In this document: positions 18,652 through 27,170 of the stretch, piece by piece
How the letters are laid out: each line of letters opens with the position of its first letter
Numbering within the stretch: the first letter of the stretch is position 1
Assembly (NCBI GenBank): GCA_016124515.1
Contig: WGNN01000052.1
Location: 1-32,597 of the forward strand
Direction: 5' to 3'
Origin: a bacterium
GTDB taxonomy: Bacteria; Bacteroidota; Bacteroidia; CAILMK01; JACPUW01
DNA length: 32,597 nt
Position numbers and translations under genes: made by a program
The notes under the pieces: generated by a model
Told to the model about the DNA's origin: nothing
Database searches by the model: none
The model's input: only the letters and a program-made list of their open reading frames with translations

Positions 18652-19773
18652 TTAATGATGCTCTTCAACGGCTTGTCCGATAAACAAGGCCGCAAGCATG
18701 GTGAAAATATAAGCCTGAAGTGCTGCTACCAACAACTCAAGCACGCTGATGAACAAAGTAAATGGTACGGACACGCCGGCCATTCCTACGTTCTTAAATA
18801 TAAAAATAAGCGAAACCAAACTCAATACCACAATGTGACCTGCGGTGATGTTGGCAAACAAACGAATCATGAGGGCAAATGGCTTGGCGATTACACCCAT
18901 TATCTCAACAGGAATCATGATGGGCAGTAACCAAACAGGTACACCCGGTGTGGCAAAAATGTGGCGCCAGTAATTGCTGTTTGAACTTACCAATATTACC
19001 ACCAAAGTAATTGCAGCCATAGTAAGGGTAAAAGCAATATTACCCGACAAGTTGGCTGAGAACGGGAAAAAAGGAACCAAACCAATCAGGTTGTTTATCC
19101 ATATAAAGAAAAATACGGTCAACAAGAAAGGCATGTACTTAGTGTATTTGTGGCCAATATTGGGTTTGGCTATATCGTCTCTTACAAATACTATAAGGGG
19201 TTCCATCCATGCGGCCAAACCTTTGGGTGCTCCCTGGTTTTTGCGGTAATGCGCGGCTACAGGCATGAAAATGAGAATAAGTATGAATACCGACAAGAAC
19301 ATAGAAAATACGTTCTTGGTAATGCTTAAATCAAGTGGTTTGGCATTGGCAGGTTCTTCACCTTCAAAAACCAACATGTTTTCTCCTTCCTGGTAGTAGA
19401 TTTTCTCGTCGAGCATTACGTAGTCGCCTTTATCGGTTGAATAGGCAAAATACTCATCGTGCAGGTGGTGACCGTTTTCGGTGGTCTCAATAGGGGTTTC
19501 GTGGTGGTAAAAGTGGCTTGAGCTAAAAATATCAAGGCCATTTTCGGTGTACAGAATTACGGGAAGGTAGATGGCCAAATCGCCAACAATGTGAAATTCG
19601 TGTGCATCGGAAATGTGGTGCATAATCACACCTGTGGCATCGAACTCTTCTTCGAACATTTCATGACGCGTTTCTTCATCAGGGCTGTGCTGCGCGAAGA
19701 GAGCTACAGGAGCAGCTAATGTTAAGATTAACAGTAGGTTTCTAAGTGTTCTCACCGGACTTGTTATTACCAT
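18652..19773 (-). CDS. atpB: F1Fo-ATP synthase subunit a, with His-rich exported N-terminal extension
   Basis: The ATG at 19773 gives 373 residues starting MVITSPVRTLRNLLLILTLA, a signal peptide ending in AQ. The in-frame TTG at 19791 overlaps a -7 promoter element and is an unlikely start. After the signal comes an extracytoplasmic region of about 120 residues, rich in His (MHHISDAHEFHI, SSHFYHHE, GHHLHDE), then the membrane domain with the essential Arg in ALMIRLFANITAGHIVV. Subunit a forms the proton half-channels against the c ring. A processed, extended N-terminus is usual in Bacteroidota as far as I know; its role is not established. Confidence 0.95.
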   Translation of the reverse strand: MVITSPVRTLRNLLLILTLAAPVALFAQHSPDEETRHEMFEEEFDATGVIMHHISDAHEFHIVGDLAIYLPVILYTENGLDIFSSSHFYHHETPIETTENGHHLHDEYFAYSTDKGDYVMLDEKIYYQEGENMLVFEGEEPANAKPLDLSITKNVFSMFLSVFILILIFMPVAAHYRKNQGAPKGLAAWMEPLIVFVRDDIAKPNIGHKYTKYMPFLLTVFFFIWINNLIGLVPFFPFSANLSGNIAFTLTMAAITLVVILVSSNSNYWRHIFATPGVPVWLLPIMIPVEIMGVIAKPFALMIRLFANITAGHIVVLSLVSLIFIFKNVGMAGVSVPFTLFISVLELLVAALQAYIFTMLAALFIGQAVEEHH

Positions 19774-19788
19774 TCGTAAAAATCGGTG

Positions 19789-19796
19789 CAAATGTA
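19789..19796 (-). promoter_or_regulatory. Candidate -7 element for atpB
   Basis: Read on the minus strand this is TACATTTG, an exact TAnnTTTG match, 15 nt upstream of the atpB ATG. No convincing -33 box lies 19-21 nt further upstream. The implied leader is very short (about 10 nt). It could be an internal promoter allowing atpBE expression apart from the upstream bactofilin genes. Confidence 0.35.
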
Positions 19797-19854
19797 GCGT
19801 TATTCCAATTCTTAAAGAATCTTTATTGAGTAATTATTAACAAAGTGCCGGGTT

Positions 19855-20247
19855 TCAAGATTGGCTCTTCTCATTGAGCTCCTTAACCGTGGCGCTGGTA
19901 AAGACCAACGAAATGGCTACATAAGCTGCCATAAAATGAAATAGCACCAGTTTTTTGTCGAGCCCCGATTGTTTGAACAACACAAGTAGAAAGGCAAGGG
20001 AGATAAATAAACGCAATACACTCATTATCAGAAACAAATAACCCAATCCGGCTTTTTTGCGCAAGCCTTCTAGTCCTGCAAGTGCTTTAAAGGCAATTTC
20101 AAGCAGGGCAAGGTATAGGTATATAATAGATGTGTATAATACGGGAAGTGTTGACTGAGCGGGCAACACAAAACTGCTGAGCACATGCAACAAATAAATG
20201 AGCAGTGCCAGCCCCCATGGTCTAAATTGCTTCAAGTTTTTATTCAT
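19855..20247 (-). CDS. Small four-helix membrane protein of the ATP synthase operon
   Basis: This 130-residue protein has four predicted membrane helices (about residues 11-28, 36-56, 68-92, 99-121) and a short polar tail. No motif is recognised. Four helices and a position just before atpB recall AtpI, the c-ring assembly or ion-uptake accessory protein, but sequence similarity was not evident, so this is an inference from context. Its ATG overlaps the end of the atpZ-like gene by 8 nt, so it is translationally coupled to it, and 81 nt separate it from the atpB ATG. Confidence 0.8.
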   Translation of the reverse strand: MNKNLKQFRPWGLALLIYLLHVLSSFVLPAQSTLPVLYTSIIYLYLALLEIAFKALAGLEGLRKKAGLGYLFLIMSVLRLFISLAFLLVLFKQSGLDKKLVLFHFMAAYVAISLVFTSATVKELNEKSQS

Positions 20248-20410
20248 CGGAGCTATTGAGAAGTTCTTTGAGTGATAAATACAAACCTGCGGCTACACCA
20301 AACAAACCCAAGGCTATAGTGAGCCAATGGGTAGCAAAGCCAAATTTGTGGTCTAAGTAATTGCCAAGCCATGTACAGCCGCCAATGGGTAGCAGCAGCT
20401 GAAAGGCCAT
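20240..20410 (-). CDS. atpZ: AtpZ/AtpI-family small membrane protein, N-terminus uncertain
   Basis: A minus-strand frame ends at TAA 20240-20242 and reads back through two membrane helices: MAFQLLLPIGGCTWLGNYLD, a polar HKFGFATH loop, then LTIALGLFGVAAGLYLSLKE. The length, two-helix shape and the W-x-G-x-x-L-D motif fit the AtpZ/AtpI family that precedes atpB in Bacteroidota. The only ATG (20408-20410) gives 56 residues, but family-like residues (PYNKFLKYSG) continue in frame upstream into the bactofilin gene; the frame stays open to 20491. The true start may be a rare codon such as ATT at 20453-20455. It overlaps the next gene by 8 nt. Confidence 0.75.
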   Translation of the reverse strand: MAFQLLLPIGGCTWLGNYLDHKFGFATHWLTIALGLFGVAAGLYLSLKELLNSSDE

Positions 20411-20429
20411 TCCTGAGTATTTCAGGAAT

Positions 20430-20867
20430 TTATTGTACGGCTTTAGCTTTTGAATCTTTGTTAACTTTCTCGTTGTTAACCTTTTGCCCGTTCAAAGAAG
20501 GCGCTTGTTGGCTTGCCGACCGCATATCTGATTGGCCAATAAACACCGCACCCGGATCCATTTTAATGAGATGTGCCGTGATGTCGCCGTGTATAACCGC
20601 ACTTTGCTTTAGGTACAAAAGGCCTGATGAATTGATGTTGCCATTCACCTTGCCTTCAATCTCGGCATCCTTGCAGGTGATGTTTCCTTTGATTTCACCT
20701 TTTTCGCCAATTACCAATTTGCCAATGGCTTCTACTTCGCCTTCTATTCTTCCGTCAATGCGCAGGCCACCTTGCGATTCTATGGTACCTTTTAATAAAG
20801 TACCTGCTGCTACGTGGTTTCTTGCGTCAATTGCTTCTTCTGATGATCTTTTCGCTTTGTTGAACAT
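20430..20867 (-). CDS. Bactofilin, polymer-forming cytoskeletal protein
   Basis: This is a 145-residue protein with a central bactofilin (DUF583) beta-helix at about residues 20-115. The repeated short turns LKGTIESQGGLRIDGRIEGEV, IGEKGEIKGNITCKDAEIEG and NINSSGLLYLKQSAVIHGDI are the hallmark, flanked by disordered Ala/Lys/Ser-rich ends. Bactofilins self-assemble into filaments that place peptidoglycan enzymes and other envelope factors. It lies 11 nt after the M23 peptidase gene with a purine-rich AGAGGAA before its ATG, one of few Shine-Dalgarno-like sites in the window. M23 peptidase plus bactofilin is a recurrent functional pair. Confidence 0.93.
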   Translation of the reverse strand: MFNKAKRSSEEAIDARNHVAAGTLLKGTIESQGGLRIDGRIEGEVEAIGKLVIGEKGEIKGNITCKDAEIEGKVNGNINSSGLLYLKQSAVIHGDITAHLIKMDPGAVFIGQSDMRSASQQAPSLNGQKVNNEKVNKDSKAKAVQ

Positions 20868-20878
20868 AATTTCCTCTT

Positions 20879-21739
20879 TTAAAACACAATAAAATTTTCA
20901 GGATCTATAGGCCTGCCGTTTTGCCAAAGTTCGAAGTGCAAATGTGGTCCTGTTGTCATTTCACCACTGTTCCCAATAATCGCAATCGGCTCTCCGGCAT
21001 GCACAAAGTTACCAACCTGTTTCAATAATACCGAATTGTGTTTATATACCGATATATAGTTGTTGAGATGTTGCACCACAATTACATTACCCGTGGTTGA
21101 CGAAAACTCGGCAAAAATGACCGTTCCATCCAGGGTAGCTTTTATGGGCGCATCTTTCTCTGAGATAAGATCCACGGCAAAATGCCCTGTATTCGGGTTA
21201 AAATCGGCGTTTACAATGCCATTTACGGGTGGATAAAAATGTAGCGCCTCAGATGTTTTGTTTTTGGGCACGCTCAGGCTATATACATCCGACTCCAGTT
21301 CTTTGCGCAAACTGCTGTCTTCGCTCGATACATAAAAAAGGGTGGCTTCATCTACTTCCTTGCCCGGGCGTTCTATTTCCTTGTTTTCGTCTTCGGCAAA
21401 TTTGTCGTCCTCCCCTTTTAGTATAGCCAACTGGTTTTCAATATATTGGGTTTGCACTTTCAGTTCTTCTTCAAGCGAGTCGGCACGGGTTGATAGCAGC
21501 AAGGTTTTTTCATCTATTACTGCGGCACTTGCTTCAGAAAAATAGCTGTTGAGCGGAGTGTAAACCAGAATGGCGATGCTAAGGAAAAACGCAAGTACAA
21601 AAACCAAGCTCAGCACCATTAACAATTGTAGCCACGAAGCATTAAAGCTCGATATTTCTTCAAAGTTGTCGGGGTTTATTACGTTCACCCTGTAGCGGTC
21701 GCGCAGCTTGCTGAAAAATCCTTGTTTCTTTTTGTTCAT
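20879..21739 (-). CDS. M23 (LytM) family metallopeptidase, membrane-anchored
   Basis: This 286-residue protein has a cytoplasmic N-terminus with FFSKLRDRYRVNVINPDNFEE, one membrane helix (about 36-60), a periplasmic coiled-coil linker (70-115), and a C-terminal LytM domain (about 180-286). Zinc ligands are visible: His186 and Asp190 (HFAVD, with Ala in place of the usual Gly) and His268 in PHLHFE; the VYKHNS segment also carries the expected histidine. It should therefore be an active endopeptidase cutting peptidoglycan crosslinks rather than a degenerate activator. First gene of the minus-strand unit leading into bactofilin and the ATP synthase genes. Confidence 0.93.
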   Translation of the reverse strand: MNKKKQGFFSKLRDRYRVNVINPDNFEEISSFNASWLQLLMVLSLVFVLAFFLSIAILVYTPLNSYFSEASAAVIDEKTLLLSTRADSLEEELKVQTQYIENQLAILKGEDDKFAEDENKEIERPGKEVDEATLFYVSSEDSSLRKELESDVYSLSVPKNKTSEALHFYPPVNGIVNADFNPNTGHFAVDLISEKDAPIKATLDGTVIFAEFSSTTGNVIVVQHLNNYISVYKHNSVLLKQVGNFVHAGEPIAIIGNSGEMTTGPHLHFELWQNGRPIDPENFIVF

Positions 21740-21767
21740 TCCTGTTCAAAAGGTTTGGTAACTATTC

Positions 21768-21812
21768 TTGAGGCTAAATTGTATATTAGAATACTTTTGC
21801 CGCTCAAAAGTA
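21768..21812. promoter_or_regulatory. Divergent promoter with inverted -7 boxes
   Basis: On the plus strand TACTTTTG (21792-21799) matches TAnnTTTG, with TTG at 21768-21770, 21 nt upstream, as a -33 box; this would drive the sprE/porW-like gene with a start near 21806. Five bases later CAAAAGTA (21805-21812) is the same -7 box on the minus strand, facing the M23 gene, though without a good -33. The two boxes form a perfect 8-bp inverted repeat with a 5-nt centre, so the polymerases would collide or compete. Confidence 0.6.
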
Positions 21813-21844
21813 GTTATAAGCACCAATACACACTTATTTTGGTT

Positions 21845-24535
21845 TTGTTAAAGCAACATAAACTTCTGTTGTTGGCCACGGTTGCTGCCTTGGCTATTCT
21901 CACGGGTTGTGCCAGTATCAGGGCATCGCGGTTGGGCAAGTTTTACAACAACCTTACCGCCAGGTACAATGGCTATTTCAATGCGCGTGAACTGGTTAAG
22001 GCTTCAGAAAAAACGGTACAGGCAGCACATGTAGAAGATTTTACCCGCATACTTGATGTGTATAGATGGGGCGATGTCAATACAGGCAAAAGCCAGGCAT
22101 CGGACATGGACAAGGCCATAGAAAAGTGCAGCAAAGTCATTCAAAACCACGAAGGCAGCAATTGGATTGACGATGCGTATTTCTGCGTGGCCCGTGCCTA
22201 TTTCTTCAAAGCCGACTACTACGCCGCCCTTGACCTTTTTAAATACCTTGCCATTGAGTACGAAGGTTCAGAAATGGAATTGCAGGCGCGTTTGTGGATA
22301 GTGAAAACCTACCTGCAAATGGGTAAAATTGACGATGCACAAGCCTATCTTGCCAATATCCAAAACGACCGCAAAAAGTTCATCAAACTGCAAAAGGAAG
22401 TTGATTTGCTCAATGCGCACCTTAAAATAAAAGCCCGCAACTACACCGATGCCATTGTGAGTCTGGAGCGCGCCATACCCGAAGAAAGCAAGCGCAAAGA
22501 CAAAAACCGCTACATATTTATATTGGCACAACTCTACGAAACACAAAACAACAACCGCAAAGCCAACGAGCTCTATAGCGAGCTGCTCAATAAAAGCATG
22601 CCCTATGAGTTTCAGTTTCAAACCAGGTTAAAAGTGGCCAAATCGTCGAACCTGCACAACAAAAGCTCGGTGGACCGTGTAATAAAGAGTTTTGAAAAGC
22701 TGTTGAAAGACGACAACAACCGCGAGTATTTTGACCAGATTCACTATGAAATTGCGCAGGTTTATGAAGAATTTGGCGATAAAGCACAGGCTGCCCAGCA
22801 CTACAAGATTTCAGCTTGGCTGGGCGAAAAAAACCTGACCCAAAGAGCCAATACCTACTTGGCCCTGGGCGATATGTATTTTGAAGACGATTACTTTGAA
22901 TTGGCTGGACATTACTACGACAGTTGCGCCTCAATTGTACCAGAAAACCACCCCAAGTACGATCAAATTCAAAAGCAACAACAAATATTGGGTAAGCTCA
23001 TAACCAATCTGCAAACCATCAAAACGCAAGACAGTTTGCTGGAGTTATCAACCAAAGAGCCCAAGGAAATAGATAAGTTAGTTGACCAACAAATGGCCAA
23101 GGAAGAAGCCGCACAAAAAAAGGCAGCTGAAATGGCTGAGAAAAAGAAAATGCGCGAAGAAATACGTGGCAAAATGAATGAAAGCAGCATTGCCAATGCT
23201 CCCAACATGATCAATTCATCAGGTCAGTGGTATTTCTACAATCCGGTAGCCATTGGCAAAGGCAACACCGATTTTGTTGTAGAATGGGGCCGCCGACCAC
23301 TTGAAGACAATTGGCGAAGAAGCCAAAAGGCGGCGGTGTTTGTTGACAACTCGGCTGAAGACAGCACCGTGGCACCTGTTGGTAAAGACAGCTCAAGTGT
23401 CATCGATTCCATGCCCACCGAAGAATTGTCGGCAGATTTGACCGATATGCTCAAAAATCTCAATGAGCAGAAACTGGCTTATTTTTCGAGAATACCTTTT
23501 TTGCCTGCCCAAAAGCGCGCCGCCGAAAGCCTTGTGCAAGAAGCCTTGTATGAGAATGGCCTTATTTACTACGAACAATTAAAGGATTTGAATTCCGCCA
23601 TCGAAAATTTTGAGCGTTTGCTTGAAAAATACCCCGGAAATAAATTTGAACCCGCCGCCAACTATTATTTATACAAAATATATAATGACCTGAACCAAAG
23701 CGAAAAGGCCGAAGCTTACAAAGACTACATTTTAACCAAGTTTCCTAATAGTCAATATGCGGCATTGCTCAATGGCAAAAAAAATATGGCAGATGTAGAA
23801 GCCGATCCTATGGTAGAACGCTTATATGAATTGGCCTACAATTACTACAAAACAAACGATTGCGACAGTGTAACGAGTACATATCTATTGGCCACCAAGC
23901 AAACCAACGACAATTATTTGCACGATAAATTTGAGTTTTTGCAAACCCTTTGCAAAGGCAAAAAACAACCGGTCGATTCGTTTATTACCTCGCTTCAGCT
24001 ATTTGTAGATATATATCCAAAATCAGAAAGTGCCAAAGAAGCGCGCAACCTTATCAGGTATTTAAAAGAGCACAAACCCAAGGAAAAAGCCACTGAAGGC
24101 GAAGGCGGAACCGATTCTACAAGTACCGAACTCACAAAAAAACCGGCCAAGGAGTTTCCGTTTAAGTACAGCGAATCAGGCGAGTTTTATTTTATTATAG
24201 CTTCTACGCAAAAAGACCTGCGCACCGAAAAGGTAAAAAGCGAAATAGCCAACTACAACGTGGCCTACCACCGCTCAGAAGCCTTGTCGGTTCGCTCGCT
24301 TGAGTTTGGCGACGGCGAAATGTTATTTTGGGTTAAGACTTTCCCCAATATTGACAGGGCAAAAACATATTATTCAGGAATATTGAACGACGAAGATTTC
24401 ATGGCGGCTTCAGGAATGGACTCACCCTCAGTTTTTTACATTTCTGCCGAAAACTTCAAATTGTTGATAAGTGAACAAAATACTAATGAGTATATTGAGT
24501 TCTTTGATTGGTACTTTGTAAAAAAAGAGAACTAG
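21845..24535 (+). CDS. sprE: SprE/PorW-like gliding and T9SS-associated TPR lipoprotein
   Basis: The TTG at 21845 gives 896 residues and a proper lipoprotein signal (MLKQHKLLLLATVAALAILTG before Cys22). The longer frame back to 21722 would start upstream of the predicted promoter and is rejected. After the lipidated Cys come many TPR-like helical repeats (about 60-400 and 550-720; for example WIDDAYFCVARAYFFKADYY), a Lys/Glu-rich linker near 430-460, and a C-terminal domain (about 770-896) with FYFIIASTQKDLR. Known SprE (Flavobacterium) and PorW (Porphyromonas) are outer-membrane lipoproteins required for T9SS and, in gliders, motility. It pairs with the T9SS cargo genes in this window. A single base separates it from the PBP gene. 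Confidence 0.85.
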   Translation: MLKQHKLLLLATVAALAILTGCASIRASRLGKFYNNLTARYNGYFNARELVKASEKTVQAAHVEDFTRILDVYRWGDVNTGKSQASDMDKAIEKCSKVIQNHEGSNWIDDAYFCVARAYFFKADYYAALDLFKYLAIEYEGSEMELQARLWIVKTYLQMGKIDDAQAYLANIQNDRKKFIKLQKEVDLLNAHLKIKARNYTDAIVSLERAIPEESKRKDKNRYIFILAQLYETQNNNRKANELYSELLNKSMPYEFQFQTRLKVAKSSNLHNKSSVDRVIKSFEKLLKDDNNREYFDQIHYEIAQVYEEFGDKAQAAQHYKISAWLGEKNLTQRANTYLALGDMYFEDDYFELAGHYYDSCASIVPENHPKYDQIQKQQQILGKLITNLQTIKTQDSLLELSTKEPKEIDKLVDQQMAKEEAAQKKAAEMAEKKKMREEIRGKMNESSIANAPNMINSSGQWYFYNPVAIGKGNTDFVVEWGRRPLEDNWRRSQKAAVFVDNSAEDSTVAPVGKDSSSVIDSMPTEELSADLTDMLKNLNEQKLAYFSRIPFLPAQKRAAESLVQEALYENGLIYYEQLKDLNSAIENFERLLEKYPGNKFEPAANYYLYKIYNDLNQSEKAEAYKDYILTKFPNSQYAALLNGKKNMADVEADPMVERLYELAYNYYKTNDCDSVTSTYLLATKQTNDNYLHDKFEFLQTLCKGKKQPVDSFITSLQLFVDIYPKSESAKEARNLIRYLKEHKPKEKATEGEGGTDSTSTELTKKPAKEFPFKYSESGEFYFIIASTQKDLRTEKVKSEIANYNVAYHRSEALSVRSLEFGDGEMLFWVKTFPNIDRAKTYYSGILNDEDFMAASGMDSPSVFYISAENFKLLISEQNTNEYIEFFDWYFVKKEN

Positions 24536-24536
24536 C

Positions 24537-26942
24537 ATGTCAGAAATGGACGAAAATGAGTTTCCTGAAATGGATCAACAGCAGGAAGCGAACAAAATGG
24601 CTGATCACGAAAAATTCGTTTCGGAAATGTTTTCAGAAGCGAACAACCCTAAAGAAAAAGAAGAAGAAAAACGCAAAAAAAGAGGCATTTGGTTTTGGCT
24701 GTCAATGGGTGCCTGGGCTTTCTTCTTCATCGGCATACTCACATTTGTGGTATTGATATGGCAAATTAAAAAAGGGGCCTTTGGCGAGTTGCCCACAGCC
24801 GAAATTATTGAAAACCCCGACAATCCGCTGGCTACTACTGTTTACTCAATTGATGGCGTGGCATTGGGAAAATACTTTACCGAAAACCGCACCAACGTGG
24901 TGTACGAAGAGCTTAGTCCATACCTGGTAGATGCCTTGGTTTCTACTGAAGATGAGCGCTTTTACAACCACGCAGGTGTTGACATTGAAGCGCTTTTGCG
25001 CGTAGCGGTAAAAACAGTTTTGGGCGGCAACATGTCGTCAGGCGGTGGAAGTACAATTACCCAACAATTGGCCAAAAACCTGTTTGACCTGCGCAACATC
25101 CACCGAGACAACAACATGATTATCAAAAAAATGCAGGAGTGGGTGATTGCCGTACAGTTGGAAAGCAAATACACCAAAGAAGAAATTCTTACCATGTACC
25201 TCAATACGGTCGATTTTCTCAACAATTCTTACGGTATTTACGCTGCATCAAAAACCTATTTCAACAAAACACCGGCTGAACTTGACCGCGTAGAATCGGC
25301 AGCTTTGATAGGCATGTTGAAAGCGACCTTTTACTTCAACCCAAAATCGAATCCTGAAAATAACAAAGCGCGAAGGGCCACTGTGTTCAAACAAATGCTC
25401 AAAAACGGTCGCATCACGCAGGCGCAATTCGACACTTTGAAAGAAGAAGAATTGCTGTTGAACCTGAGTTTGGAAAACCACAATACCGGCCCCGCACCGT
25501 ATTTTAGAGAGCAGTTGCGTTTGTTTTTAACCAACTGGGAACAGCAAAGCGGCTACAACATATACCGCGACGGCCTAAGGGTTTATACCACCATTGACTC
25601 GCGGGTGCAAAAGCACGCCGAAGAAGCCATGCACAACCACATGAAGTACCTGCAAAAAGAGTTTTTTAAACACTGGAAAGACCGCAAACTTCCGTGGGTA
25701 ACCGATATGACCCTTGAACAACAAGTGCGATGGAGCAGCCGCTACAATTGGTTGCTAAAGCGCTGCAAAAAGAAATACAACCGCCGCCCGACTGACGAAG
25801 ACATCAAGAAAGACTTCAGCACACCACGCGAAATGACTGTTTTCTCCTACCGCGGAGAAATTGACACCACCATGAGTCCTATTGATTCGGTAACCTATTA
25901 CAAGCACTTTCTACAAGCCGGAATGATGGCGGTGGAACCTGCTACCGGACATATACTCGCGTGGGTGGGTGGCATCAACCACGAACATTTTAAATACGAC
26001 CACGTAAATGTGAACGCCAAGCGACAAGTGGGTTCTACCTTCAAACCTTTTGTTTATTTGGCGGGTTTGGAAGCAGGCTACGTACCTTGTGTTACCGCCC
26101 CCAACATTCCGGTGGTTTTCGACAATATCATTACCAGCTATACACCAGACGGCAAACCAATTTACGGCACTTGGGACGCAAGAAATTCGCCACCCGAATA
26201 CGGTGGAAAAATGAGTTTGATGCAAGGCTTGGCCACCTCAACCAACACCATTACTGCCTGGGTTTTGAAACAAATAGGTCCGCAGGCAGCAGTTGACATG
26301 GCACGAAGACATGGAATAGTAAGCAAGTTGGAGCCCTACCCCGCCATTTGTCTTGGTGTGTATGATATTTCAGTTTACGAAATGGTTGGCGCATTCAACT
26401 CATTTAACAACAATGGATTATGGGTAGAACCAATCTTCGTAACAAAAATTGAAGACCAATACGGCAATACCATAGAAACCTTTGTTCCCAACTCAAAGGA
26501 AGCCACTGACCCTGTGAATAACTACACCATAGTGCGCATGTTGCAGCAAGTGGTTAGACGTGGTACTGCGGTAAGGCTTATTTCATCAAACTACTACAAT
26601 ATACAAACACCACTGGCGGGCAAAACAGGCACTACGCAAGAAGGTGCTGATGGTTGGTTTATTGGATTTGAACCCGGCTTAACTGCCGGCGTGTGGGTTG
26701 GCGGCGAAGAACGAAAAGTAGCCTTTAGAGATATGCGATTGGGACAGGGAGCGCGTTTGGCCATGCCTATATTTGGCAATTTTCTAAATGCGGTAAATGC
26801 CGATGAACGCCTGAGCTACGGCGATGCGACCGACTTTCCTATTCCAAATGCCACGAATATTCCAAAATTGGATTGCCCATTCTACGACAACACACCTGAA
26901 CCACTTGATGAAGACGCTGTAGGTGATCCCATTGGATTTTAG
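24537..26942 (+). CDS. Class A penicillin-binding protein (PBP1a-type)
   Basis: This 801-residue bifunctional enzyme polymerises and crosslinks peptidoglycan. It has an acidic/charged cytoplasmic tail (1-49), a membrane helix (about 50-75), then a GT51 glycosyltransferase domain with EDERFYNH (catalytic Glu138) and GGSTITQQ (170-177). The transpeptidase domain has STFK with nucleophile Ser500 and Lys503, STN at 568-570 and KTGT at 696-699, so both active sites are complete. An insertion rich in basic and aromatic residues lies near 380-430. It is transcribed 1 nt after the sprE-like gene, so the two are a clear operon. The cluster joins cell-wall synthesis with M23 hydrolase and bactofilin on the opposite strand. 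Confidence 0.96.
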   Translation: MSEMDENEFPEMDQQQEANKMADHEKFVSEMFSEANNPKEKEEEKRKKRGIWFWLSMGAWAFFFIGILTFVVLIWQIKKGAFGELPTAEIIENPDNPLATTVYSIDGVALGKYFTENRTNVVYEELSPYLVDALVSTEDERFYNHAGVDIEALLRVAVKTVLGGNMSSGGGSTITQQLAKNLFDLRNIHRDNNMIIKKMQEWVIAVQLESKYTKEEILTMYLNTVDFLNNSYGIYAASKTYFNKTPAELDRVESAALIGMLKATFYFNPKSNPENNKARRATVFKQMLKNGRITQAQFDTLKEEELLLNLSLENHNTGPAPYFREQLRLFLTNWEQQSGYNIYRDGLRVYTTIDSRVQKHAEEAMHNHMKYLQKEFFKHWKDRKLPWVTDMTLEQQVRWSSRYNWLLKRCKKKYNRRPTDEDIKKDFSTPREMTVFSYRGEIDTTMSPIDSVTYYKHFLQAGMMAVEPATGHILAWVGGINHEHFKYDHVNVNAKRQVGSTFKPFVYLAGLEAGYVPCVTAPNIPVVFDNIITSYTPDGKPIYGTWDARNSPPEYGGKMSLMQGLATSTNTITAWVLKQIGPQAAVDMARRHGIVSKLEPYPAICLGVYDISVYEMVGAFNSFNNNGLWVEPIFVTKIEDQYGNTIETFVPNSKEATDPVNNYTIVRMLQQVVRRGTAVRLISSNYYNIQTPLAGKTGTTQEGADGWFIGFEPGLTAGVWVGGEERKVAFRDMRLGQGARLAMPIFGNFLNAVNADERLSYGDATDFPIPNATNIPKLDCPFYDNTPEPLDEDAVGDPIGF

Positions 26943-27001
26943 TTTTCTAATGATTTTAAAATTTGGAGATTTGAAGATTTGAAAATGGATTGGATTTCCT
27001 T

Positions 27002-27016
27002 AACCGCTTCGCGGTT
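27002..27016. repeat. Hairpin copy 1 (AACCGC-TTC-GCGGTT)
   Basis: A 6-bp perfect stem with a TTC loop, followed at once by TCGAAATATACTTTTGA. The two related hairpins at 27097 and 27328 carry a different stem sequence but the same length and downstream box. Confidence 0.7.
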
Positions 27017-27032
27017 TCGAAATATACTTTTG

Positions 27033-27072
27033 ATGTGCTAATGTGCTAATGTGCTGATTTGCTGATGCGATG
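27033..27072. repeat. Octamer tandem repeat (ATGTGCTA type)
   Basis: Five consecutive 8-bp units, ATGTGCTA, ATGTGCTA, ATGTGCTG, ATTTGCTG, ATGCGATG, decaying from left to right. Non-coding, between hairpin copies 1 and 2. Confidence 0.8.
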
Positions 27073-27096
27073 ATGAGTTGAAACTGGATTGCTTGT

Positions 27097-27111
27097 CTCG
27101 TTTCCAACGAG
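27097..27111. repeat. Hairpin copy 2 (CTCGTT-TCC-AACGAG)
   Basis: A 6-bp stem and 3-nt loop, followed by ATTCGAAATTTACTTTTGA. The stem differs from copy 1 at most positions yet pairs fully. Confidence 0.7.
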
Positions 27112-27170
27112 ATTCGAAATTTACTTTTGACGTGCGGATGTGATAAGTTAGGGTGTGAGTTCACATTATT

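Noticed and set aside
19774-19791. TTG start of atpB at 19791
   Set aside because: It overlaps an exact -7 box, and the ATG 18 nt downstream gives a standard signal peptide.
21722-21844. Upstream extension of the sprE/porW-like gene to a TTG at 21722
   Set aside because: It would precede the predicted promoter, overlap the M23 gene's start, and bury the lipoprotein signal behind 41 residues.
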